Shown piece by piece: positions 55,252 to 64,000 of a stretch of 64,000 nt of DNA. How positions within the stretch are numbered: the first letter of the stretch is position 1; every line of letters starts with the position of its first letter. The notes under the pieces are model-generated. The model made no database searches, was not told where the DNA came from, and saw only the letters and a program-made list of their open reading frames with translations. The position numbers and the translations under genes were made by a program. This stretch comes from Gamarada debralockiae (lineage: Eukaryota; Ascomycota; Leotiomycetes; Helotiales; Hyphodiscaceae), in NCBI GenBank assembly GCA_002803225.1, contig NXFV01001959.1, positions 124,001 through 188,000 of the forward strand, given 5' to 3'.

Positions 55252-56142
55252 TTACTTCCCCTCCTCAACCCCCTGCATCTCCGCATGTTGAATCTCGATC
55301 AACTCGCCATCATCCTCCCCTCCTTCCACCTTGCCCTCCCCCTTCTCCGCCTCCGCCTCCGCCATCGCAACATGCACAACCTCCTCGTCCTCATCATCAT
55401 CCTCAAGACTCGTCCTCCGCTTCGCCTCAGTCGTAACACTAAGTCTCCTCTTCCCACTATATCCCACCTTACCCTCCGCCCGTCCCTCGCCCCCAAACTC
55501 GTGCGCCTCATCATCGCTATCGCTCTCGTCCGAACTCTGCAATGATTCATCGTCAGCATCTTTCTGAGCACCTCTGAAATGGTTCCTGTCGTATGAGTCC
55601 CCCACTCCCTCAGCTTTCCCACCAAACGGCCATAGTAAGGGGAAACTCGCTTTCCTGTGCTGGTTGTTGCTGCCGCTTCCAGCACCGCTCCCATTCCATG
55701 ATGCCCCATTCTCAAGAGATGAAGATTCAGAACTCGTAGCAAGGTGATGAATACCTACATTCTTTTCCTGTACCTCATCTCCTCCAAGCAAAGGCTCATC
55801 TTTCCGAACGAGCCCCGAACCTGCGGGTAGATGGCCTTTCCCTTCCTCCTCAACCTCCAGATCTCCGATCGTGAAATCCTTTTCTTCGTCATCCGAATCG
55901 TCGTCTTCATCTGTCGCGAACGGGTTTAGGTTCTTCCTGTGCTCGGCCTTCTCCGCTTCTGCGATCTCGAGATTCAGCTCAGCATTTTGCTTCGAGTGCA
56001 GCGCTAGGCGTGCAGCGAGTTGGCGACGGGCGCGAGATGGTGGGATATTGAGCGGTGGAGGGGGAGGTGGAGGAGCGGAAGGTGGCTCGAGATCAGAAGA
56101 TGTGGCGGTAGTTGTTGATGGAGTCGTAATGTAGCGGGAGAA
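55252..56142 (-). CDS. Acidic C-terminal exon of SAPS-type protein (5' join unresolved)
   Basis: Open frame of 296 residues starting after a near-perfect acceptor: branch site TACTAAC at about 56157, then CATCTCCAG. It encodes FSRYITTPSTTT, a Pro-run, then NIPPSRARRQLAARLALHSK, HRKNLNPFATDEDDD and long acidic stretches (SSDESDSDDEAHEFGGEG). Frames upstream of the acceptor are closed, so this is a spliced exon and not a gene of its own. PPSRARRQLAARLALH followed by NPFA and acidic tail is, to my memory, what the C-terminus of fungal SIT4-associated proteins looks like, and the SAPS gene lies just upstream on the same strand. The donor is uncertain, because the SAPS reading frame meets a TAA at 56448 first. 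Confidence 0.6.
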   Translation of the reverse strand, partial: FSRYITTPSTTTATSSDLEPPSAPPPPPPPLNIPPSRARRQLAARLALHSKQNAELNLEIAEAEKAEHRKNLNPFATDEDDDSDDEEKDFTIGDLEVEEEGKGHLPAGSGLVRKDEPLLGGDEVQEKNVGIHHLATSSESSSLENGASWNGSGAGSGSNNQHRKASFPLLWPFGGKAEGVGDSYDRNHFRGAQKDADDESLQSSDESDSDDEAHEFGGEGRAEGKVGYSGKRRLSVTTEAKRRTSLEDDDEDEEVVHVAMAEAEAEKGEGKVEGGEDDGELIEIQHAEMQGVEEGK

Positions 56143-56447
56143 CTGGAGATGACTGTTAGTAACTCTTTACATAAGATTCGATATCACACAATATGAGAGA
56201 CAAATAAGGCAATCGAGCAAGAAAAGGCAGCGCCAGAATCAAAGGAATCATCAGCAATCAAGTCTACAAGAGGAGACGTGGCATCAAAATAGAACAGAGT
56301 TATATTTTGAAACCAACCCATCTCCCAATATCGACGAGATCACGCCCGAAGCCAATGGTAAGATGCCACCATTCCATCCACATCCCATCAATGAACATAA
56401 TGTACAAGAAGAAAGACAAAGATAACTAGCTATGAACCTTGAACGCC
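56143..56447. other. Spacer between SAPS stop and acidic exon
   Basis: 305 bases, most likely intronic or 3' UTR. It ends in a TACTAAC branch site and a CAG acceptor at 56143. Confidence 0.5.
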
Positions 56448-59400
56448 TTATTCAGGGAATAAAGGCGTTTCGCGATCAAGCTGCTCCAAGTATTTGAAAT
56501 CGACTTCGTCATCCGAATCAAACTTGTCAAGATTAGGGGCTGGAGGAACAGAATGACCCACTTCAGCCGCGCCACTGCTATTCTTTGATCCATCATCTTC
56601 GTTATCTTCGTCCATCTCGTCGTCCTCTTCATCGCTCGAGCTTCCAAATCCGCTCAAAAGTGTTCCACCCGATAGTGTGAAGCCGCTTCCACTTGCTCCG
56701 TTGCCATTTGCGAGATCGATGCTGTCGAGTCCTGCCGCTCCGTTGAGCCCTGCTTCCGCTAAGGCCGTCGAACTTCCCCCGAAGCTGTTAGCTGCGTTGA
56801 CAGCATTCATGACTGCTTGTCGTGGTCCAACTGCCATGTCGGGCCTCACACCACCAAGGATGGCGTTATCGCGTTCCCGAGTCTCCGCCAGTGTAACCTC
56901 TACATATGTGATCCACTCGCCATTCATGACCTTCTCCAGAACAGAGTCCGAAAGAAGCTCGGGTGGATGTCGCTCAGTGAACTTCACCACTTCCTCAGCA
57001 ATCAGTGTCAGATGGCCCATATATCCGAGACGCATCCTATTCTTCTCTTGTGCTTCGTCGCTCTTCTTTTGCCCGTCGACAATTCGCATCGTAATATCGC
57101 CGGTTTCGAAGAGGTCGATAGAAAGAGAACGGTTGAAACCACGGTCCATGGGACCATTAAAGACCTGTTGTACAACGTCATAGACGACATTATGTAGGAA
57201 GTTATTCCAAGGAAATCGAAAGAAGAAATCCTGCAATGGTTACTCAATGCTCACAGCCTAGCGGGGAACGACTTACTAAAATAGTCGGAACAACCTTGTG
57301 TTCAACGAACTGCATCTTGAGGAAATCTCCAACAACCGGAGTGATCGCCTCCTCCATTGTCGACTGTTGATGATCATCAGCATTGTCCATCATAATCGAA
57401 TTCGAGCTGTCCCCGGCCTCTCCCATCGTCGTATCCAAAGTCTCCGAGCTAGTATTTTGCTCAGGGATGTTGGCTATGGCCGCAGATTCCTCGGTCAGCT
57501 CGTTCTTCTTGGCAAATAAAGGAGCTGGCTTGTCTTCGGGATGGGGAAGTGATTCCAAGGTCTCTAGAGCCAGAGTCGGTTGTGTCAGTGCAGCCTCCTC
57601 AATCTTCTCATCGGTCCGAAGGGGACTAGGTGCAGATTCCTCTGATGATTCTGGCGAGTGCTTGTTTGAGTCTGGTCTAGGTGCTTCGCTGTCTTCGGTA
57701 TGGGGATCAACGGATGGTGGGGGAGAGGTCATGGCCGTGTCTTCTTCCTGAAAACCAAGAGAGTCGACCTTGTTGGAGAGTTCCTTTGTTGGCGAAAGTG
57801 GCAAGGGGGTCATCTCCAGCTCTTCTGATTGATGGGGTTGAGCCAGCCCGACGTTGTTCAGCCTGGGAGAGCTCAACGGTTCATCGACGAACTCCTCATC
57901 ATCCTTGTCGAGAAAAGAGAGGGGTGTAGTTGGCTTCGGTAATTCAGGCGCCTCAGTAGGTCTGATCATGAAATCTTCAGGTCGCTCCTCGAAGTTGTCC
58001 TTGGTATCATCTCCCAGATCACACGTTACTTCTTCAAATCCATCATCGTCAGAAGCGTTTTGTACTTCGAGTTTTCGTGATCCATCAGGTGACCCAAGCC
58101 GTGTTTGCGTCGAGGATTTCATTGTGAGGTCGCCATCTGAAGTACCAGCTTGGCTTTGAGAGACCCCAAGCTTGCCCTCTGCCTTGAGGCGTTCCCGCTC
58201 GATATCTCTTGCCTTGACAAACTCCTCGCTGCCAATCTCGTTCAAAAGACCCATATTACTGCAGTGCAGAAGTTCTGCCATCAGCTCACAGGTCTTGAAT
58301 CTGTCAAAGCCGAGAGGTTCAATCTTCCCTCCAAATGCCGCGTTCAGCTCTTTTCGTTTGATGCTGACAGGTCCGTCGCCTCCACCAACTATGTGGTTGG
58401 GACTGAGAATGAGATCCATGAAGTCCGGAACTCGCTGGGCGAACATCCTCAGCAGCGTACCCAGGTAGATGGGATCTTTACTTGAGGGAACAGCATTTGG
58501 TTCAGCACCGACATCTGGGTCATAGTCGGAGTTGTTTTTTCGAATGACTTCAATAACAATTCCCACACCAACTGTCAAAGGATTGCCGCCCTTCAGCATG
58601 TCCGAGATGAGTTTCTCAATGCACGGTTGAGATACAAGCTGTCTGGTCAAAGCATTTGGTCCTATGCACGATTGCTCATTTTGGGATGCATTGGCTGAGA
58701 TAGTGATAATGGCCTTTAAGAAGTCTCCAGCCGAAGTCTGTGTTGCCCAGGAGTGTTCAGAGGACAGGAACGAGAGAAGAGTTGGCATCAAATCTTGTGC
58801 GTGAAGCCACTGCAATTTGTTAGCAAGTCTCAGCCCCAGGAGATGTCAAATCATACATCAACTATCCCCGCTCCGCCTTCTTGCTTGTCTAAGCTGATGA
58901 TCTTCAGAAGTAGATCCATAACCATAGGAGAATCGACATGTTGCAGCATATCATTGACCGCGTTATCAAGTGATTTGAAGAGATCCAGCATCTCCTCAGT
59001 CTTCTTGTCCAGCAATGCTTCATTAACCTTGGTGAAGTAACTGGCCTGGAGAGGATCTAAAGGTGTGGATAGCTTCATGAATTTCCAAAATTTTCGCAGC
59101 AAGCCCTGATTCTCCATCAAAGCCTCGCATATTGACCAGTTGTCCGAGGACAGAACCTCTGCTGAGACGTACGCGTATCGATTGCGCTTCTTTTCTTTCT
59201 CGTCTTCGTCATCTTCGGTTTCTCGGGGTCTCGAGAATGAATACTCCTTGCCCTTCGAATCCTTCTCAGGTTTTTCTTCCGTAGCCTCGGGTTCTTCTGG
59301 CGCAGGTGTCTCTGCTTTTGGAGCCACAACGTATTCTAGCAGCCTCTCCAGTATCTTGTCCTCACGTAAATATTCGATCAGCTTGGTATTGTGTTGCTTG

Positions 59401-59513
59401 AGCTCTTGTATGAGATCGCTCTCGTCCAGGAGCTCTTCAAGAGTAACTTCGGGCTTATCGAGAATCGTATCGATTGTCGAGACCGCCGCATAACCTCCGA
59501 ACCGCCAGAACAT
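56448..59513 (-). CDS. SIT4-phosphatase-associated protein (SAPS domain)
   Basis: Regulatory partner of the PP2A-like phosphatase Sit4/PP6 (yeast Sap155/185/190, human PP6R). Exons 59513-58857, 58809-57277, 57230-56448; 990 residues, all junctions phase 0 with introns of 47 and 46 nt. It begins MFWRFGGYAAVSTIDTILDK, the usual opening, and continues with the SAPS helical repeats: LEELLDESDLIQELKQHNTK, LSSDNWSICEALMENQGLL, WLHAQDLMPTLLSFLSSEHS, CIEKLISDMLKGGNPLTVGV, KRKELNAAFGGKIEPLGFDR. An acidic insertion (about residues 435-715) splits the repeat region. The last exon resumes with FRFPWNNFLHNVVYDVVQQV and ends LDRETPLFPE. A further acidic exon at 55252-56142 probably belongs to the same gene through another splice. 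Confidence 0.92.
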
Positions 59514-60763
59514 GGTGGCGTATTTCTGTTTGTATGGTGCTTTGTGAAGAGGGTATTTGCATCGAGATGGGGGCGTCGTGTGCCAGGATTGGTCATGCGA
59601 GGATCGCCAAAGAGCCGCAAATTATGTATTCCGCGAAGCAAGACGCCTTGTCGGATGTCGTCGCGCGTGGGTTGCTCTATCTATGCTGTATCGTGACTCG
59701 TAAGGAAGGTAGCAGGGAGACTGCGGGGTGCGAGACTGTCAGCGTCTGGTCTGTGGAAGTGCGGAGTTTGTGGCTTTGACGGGCACTGATGCCTATCATA
59801 CGACCGGGCGAACTTGCGCCTTGCGGCAAGGAGCCTCTATATCGACGCGCTGCGGGGAAGGGGAAGGGGAAGGGGTTGTACAAGAGTATCGCTCAAAGTC
59901 CAGGAGTGATTGTACAATTGTCGTGTGCTAGGGAAGAAGTGGGTGAGCCTCAAGTTCGCGGCGGGACATAGGAGTAGTTTGGCACTACTTACTTTGGCGC
60001 AAATTAAGTTGGCAACAACAATGGAAATAGGGGCGCTGGGTATAAAGAACAAGAAAGAAGTAAAATTGTTAACTGGACTGAGCGATTGAGGTTGATGGGG
60101 TCGAGTTTGAGATGGAATTGTGTTTGGATGGATTTTCTGAGCAGGTCTTTCGATCTCGGTTTGGCGTCAGTGGAAGGAAATGACGACCGAACAGGGCCGA
60201 GATGATCCCCTTTTATGATACTGTACAACATTCATTCACGGTTGGAGAACGATTCATAGTAGTTATTCGCAGCTATTACTATCAAATTTCCATCCTATTC
60301 AAGATCCCTTTCCAAAATAAATCCTGCATTGATTTTCTGCCACGTCGTTGCATGGATCCACGTCTGCTGAAACAGAACGTTCTTGCCACGTGATAATTTG
60401 CCGAGATACTCGAGAACAAGCCCAATGACGAAAGGCTCGAAATACGGCAGCGTGTAATAGATGCAGCTTGATATAACACAAGGCAGCCATAGTACGACGA
60501 CGACGAATCATTCTGCGTATGTTACTTGAGATACACCCTTCTGCGAATATAATCCGACATACCCTTCAGCGAATACAACTGTTCGAGGATACTGCAAATA
60601 CATTTCTCCTGACGAGCTAACTTTCGAGCACAAGAGCCCCTCCAACGCCCCACCATCGCGCTGTCGCGACAGAGCACCCGGAGCTACTCCCACACAGAAC
60701 AAACACTACGAGAGCCTCTTTACGCTCTAAGAAGCGTGCACATCTCCCGGCCAATCTGCCACA
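59514..60763. promoter_or_regulatory. Divergent promoter region SAPS / VPS60
   Basis: 1.25 kb between divergent start codons; no gene supported. It contains a G-rich tract at 59854-59875, four runs of GGGG separated by AA. Confidence 0.5.
59854..59875 (+). repeat. G-tract repeat (GGGGAA), potential G-quadruplex
   Basis: GGGGAAGGGGAAGGGGAAGGGG, read as four GGGG runs with two-base loops, satisfies the standard G-quadruplex pattern. It lies about 340 bases upstream of the SAPS start. Confidence 0.8.
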
Positions 60764-61455
60764 ATGAATCGACTATTCGGCGCAAAGAGCTCAGCTCCCA
60801 AACCAACTCTAAATTCCGCCATCGCAAATGTGTGCTCTCCTCTCTCTCTCCTCCCCTCCTCCCCTCACCAACTAACCTCCCTCAGGTCGACGAGCGCGTC
60901 TCCTCAATCGACGTAAAACTAGCCAGCATAAACGCCGAACTAACAACCTACCAAACGAAACTCTCCAAAATGCGCGACGGCCCTGGGAAAACCGCCATTA
61001 AGCAAAAGGCGCTCAAAGTGCTGCAACGCCGCAAAATGTATGAATCGCAGCGCGACCAGCTCCAACAACAAGTCTGGAACATGGAACAAGCAGGCATGAT
61101 GCAGGACAACCTCAAGAACGTCATGACCACCGTAGATGCGATGAAGACTACGAATAAAGCGTTGAAACAGCAGTACGGCAAGATTGATATCGACAAGATT
61201 GAGCGCATGCAGGACGAGATGGCGGATTTGATGGATATTGGAAATGATATTCAGGAGAGCATTAGTAGGAGTTATGACATCCCGGAGGATGTGGATGAGG
61301 CGGAGTTGGATGCGGAGCTGGAGGCGCTTGGGGAGGAGGTTGAGCTTGAGGGAGGCATGATGGAGGGTACGCCGGCTTTTATGGTGGATGAGGTGCCGCA
61401 GTTTATTGATGAACCACCGGCGAAGGAGGGGGCGGTTAAGGAGGCTGCTGGGTAG
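60764..61455 (+). CDS. VPS60: ESCRT-III-associated protein VPS60/CHMP5
   Basis: Snf7-family protein acting in the final steps of multivesicular-body formation, binding Vta1 to stimulate the Vps4 ATPase. Exons 60764-60829 and 60886-61455; 211 residues; the intron is 56 nt with a pyrimidine-rich body and CTAAC branch. It opens MNRLFGAKSSAPKPTLNSAI followed by VDERVSSIDVKLASINAELT. The Snf7 helices (QKALKVLQRRKMYESQRDQL, MTTVDAMKTTNKALKQQYGK) and the acidic helix (ELDAELEALGEEVELEGG) are present. The length fits CHMP5 (about 215-230). Confidence 0.95.
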
Positions 61456-61739
61456 GGATGGACTGGGGGGACTTGGTGTTTGGTGTTTGGGTTGGGCATT
61501 GGGACATAGCGTTGAGAATATGGAGCGAGAAAACAATAATCAATCACGTTTTCAAGTCCTTGGGAACTTTGCATGCAAGTAAAGTAGCTGGTACATTTTT
61601 ATCTTTCTTGCGAGATCCATAGCATGGTCTCTTCCTCCACAAGTGAGTTGAAGATCCAAGGGAATCCATCGCTATGGGTCCCGCATGATGGATTGCTGTG
61701 CCACTTTTCAAGAACTGTCAGATAGGGATCAACCTTCTA

Positions 61740-63511
61740 TTAGTCTGTGTTCATAATGTTCGACACAGCCAGTCTATCTACATTGAACCTTCGCCCATTG
61801 AAAAGAGTTACCTCACCACTGCCCAGCACCTGCTCAACAGGCCACCTCAACCACCGCTCCCACATCTTCCCCGGCGGCTCCCCCAACTCCGCAACCACAG
61901 TCCTCAGCAAATTCTCCGCCTTACCCTCAACCCACCACATATACGCCGCCCTCTTCAACGCCACACAATAAAACACAACCAACAGCAACGCTTCCGGGAT
62001 CTTATCCTCAAGCATCTTCAAGTATTCCTCCGTGATCCACGAAAACCACGCCATGACAACAGACAATTTACTAACCTCCGGATGAAATTGGAGCATGCTG
62101 AACGTCCGTTTCAAGCTCTTCAACGTAGCATCTAAAGTCGCTTTGTGCTGAACGCTTAAGTTGCAGTCGTAGTTGTTCCATGCGGATGGCAGCAAGCTGA
62201 GTTCCCGCTCCTCAATCTCGTTCAATGGATCGGGGCGATTGGGATCCAGCCCTACCCAGGGGTGGAAGAGGGGTCCTAGTGGTCCGTTCCGAAGTTCGAG
62301 CAATAGACTTTGAATGATACTATGTGCGCCTCGATGGAGTTTCACCCATTGCACGTTCTCGCCATCAACAACGCCAGGGGATTTCGGGATGAAGAAGAGG
62401 GCGGATGGCTTTGCCTTGTCTTGGGCGGCCCAGCTGTGCGTGAAGACCAATGTCGAGAAGGCAAAACATGCATGACAATTAGCGGCCGTCAGATTGGCGA
62501 TCTCCGGTTGGAAGAGGGAGAGTGCTGTAGCGAGATGGGTGGAGGATGCGTGGATGTATTTTGCTCTCTCTGCTGGGTTGCTTGACATAAGAGATAGATG
62601 GAGGGCGGAGATAGAGAGAATCTCATGCATGAGGCATTTGTGACTAAGTGCTAGTTGGACGACGGTGACTTTGAAGAGCTCAATGCAGGCCGGGAAGTCG
62701 ACATACGTGGCACAACTTTTCGTCGTCCAGGAATGGAGGAGTTCTAGGTCGAGGATGGTGAATTGCGCGGGGAGGGCCGAGAGGGGGGATGGTGATAGGG
62801 GTTCTGATGATCCGGGAGTTGTTGGTACGGAGGATAGCATGGACGATATTGTTGGTGGCCCTCTTTTGGAGGGAAATGTGAGAGGGGTGGTTTGAAGGAA
62901 CGAGCATGTTTGCCCGTGAGCTGCGCATTTTTTGCAGATCGGTTTCGTCTCGTCGCACTTCAGGTTGGTCAGCAGATATCCAGGTCGAGAGATATTTAAA
63001 GTATAAGAGAAAAGGATAATGCAGGTATATGAGAGGTGAGCCTTTGTGTCCCCTCCAACGATCAACGATCAGAGAGGAACATGTTAGCCAACCGCGATGT
63101 CCTCAAATTTGATCCATTTGAAGCGGGAAAAGGGAACAAGAGAGGGGCTTTCCCAAAAGAATTCCTTGAATTTTAGAGTCGTTTCTCTGGATTGAACGAT
63201 TGATCCAGATTTCTGTGGTAGGACGCGGTTTCCAGCCTCAAAGCAAACCTTCCCATCAAGACATACGCTCAACGTCACTTGACCAGCTTGGCCGTTGGGA
63301 AGAAAATTCTGAACGCCAACTCCGGTCCCAATGACCCATCTCATGGAGTTGAAACGAACCGATTCGAAGACGGATACAACAATGTATGTAGCAAACACGG
63401 GGAAGAAATCAAGATCTGTCATACCTTAACCTTCCTCAACTTGCACTGGGCACATCCTAGCCTGCTTTTGTTATGCGGACGACGCGGTTTGATTGCTTTC
63501 GGATCCTTCAT
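61740..63511 (-). CDS. Zn2Cys6 transcription regulator
   Basis: 434 residues. Exon 1 (63511-63425) encodes MKDPKAIKPRRPHNKSRLGC then AQCKLRKVK; a 467-nt intron follows; exon 2 (62957-61740) resumes with CDETKPICKKCAAHGQTC. Together they make a complete binuclear zinc cluster: C-x2-C-x6-C-x5-C-x2-C-x6-C. The remainder is the fungal-specific regulatory region (ILDLELLHSWTTKSCATYVD, SHKCLMHEILSISALHLSLM, AYMWWVEGKAENLL), as in the sterol-uptake (UPC2-like) subgroup of such regulators. No dead residues. The intron is ten times the usual size here, and its 3' part keeps the reading frame open to an ATG at 63065. The target genes cannot be read from sequence. Confidence 0.88.
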
Positions 63512-64000
63512 CGTGTCAACGTCCTTTATGGGTCGAGGCTGAAAGTGTAAAAAATGCACGTCGTCCTCGAATATCGAATGAGAGGTCGCTCTGTCCGAGC
63601 GTGAACGATGGGGAGCCTCATCTCCTTTTGAGGGGTTGCGGGTAAAGTGGAGACGAGGACGAGGCGCAGCTAGGGGCACCCTCGTACCCACCCACCTCTC
63701 ATTGGCCGGGATAAAGCGGCATGAGGTTGAGCTCAGACCACCCCCATATTCAAGATCGCTATTTCCATTTCCCAAGAAGGCAATCGCGATGGCCGCAAAA
63801 GGAAATACCACGCGCGGCTGAACATCCAAATCACCTCTTCTTCACCACACTCTCTAGCTTCAAATCTCTGTCGACTTCATCAACGACTTTCTTTCTTGCC
63901 CTTTGGTACTGCGATCAGATCCTGTCATTTTCAATCTTCAATCCCTCCAACGGTGTGAACAATCCACATTGTCATTATCTCGAGGCTTCGACGCGTTTTC
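63512..64000. other. Upstream region of the Zn2Cys6 gene
   Basis: About 490 bases to the window edge. The 100-plus codon minus-strand extension (to 63829) is open but lacks conserved-looking sequence. The last 170 bases are T/C-rich, perhaps the promoter of a plus-strand gene beyond the edge. Confidence 0.35.

Noticed and set aside
60940..61536. 198-codon minus-strand frame over VPS60
   Set aside because: Antisense to a strongly supported ESCRT-III gene; the composition is a mirror of it.

Overview
The window is nuclear DNA of a filamentous ascomycete, most likely a leotiomycete (Helotiales-like; inferred from gene families and overall feel, not from a search). The evidence is short 45-100 nt spliceosomal introns with GTAWGT donors and CTRAY-type branch sites, single-copy housekeeping genes of fungal type (PAC1/LIS1, STU2/XMAP215, CDC24, PIS1, VPS60, MRP10), Zn2Cys6 and C2H2 regulators, and relics whose damage looks like repeat-induced point mutation. 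Exon models were built by hand from reading frames, splice sites and phase. All multi-exon models given with high confidence close to an exact multiple of three.

Layout. 1-7.8 kb is housekeeping: the 5' part of a TFIP11/NTR1 spliceosome-disassembly factor (runs off the left edge), PAC1, and divergently from it STU2. About 7.8-18 kb is gene-poor. It holds no confident large gene, only one convincing two-exon cysteine-containing peptide gene (13.69-13.91 kb), two weak gene candidates and an inverted-repeat (MITE-like) insertion at 16.3-16.95 kb. 18-30 kb is housekeeping again: an acidic nuclear protein of unknown function, MRP10, CDC24 and a divergent F-box/WD40 gene resembling FWD-1. 31-41 kb carries a type II membrane glycosyltransferase, a secreted Kex2-type repeat precursor with tandemly duplicated micro-exons, a dienelactone-hydrolase family gene, PIS1 and a conserved gene of unknown function.

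41.9-50.4 kb is an accessory segment: an intact seven-exon FAD monooxygenase beside a decayed C2H2/fungal-TF pseudogene and a decayed MFS-transporter pseudogene, then a stop-ridden LTR-retrotransposon gag relic. It reads as a small catabolic or secondary-metabolite cluster in which the enzyme survived while its regulator and transporter died. 50.4-64 kb holds an ankyrin-repeat gene, a secreted two-domain beta-trefoil-like protein, an ACT-domain protein, a SIT4-associated (SAPS) protein, VPS60 and a Zn2Cys6 regulator.

The most unusual item is the gene at 33605-34926. It encodes a signal peptide, three 17-residue modules each tied to its own duplicated exon-intron unit, and a C-terminal array of dibasic- or basic-flanked peptides starting with Gln, three of which share the core FPGFEGTQLN. 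It is a strong candidate for a family of processed secreted peptides.
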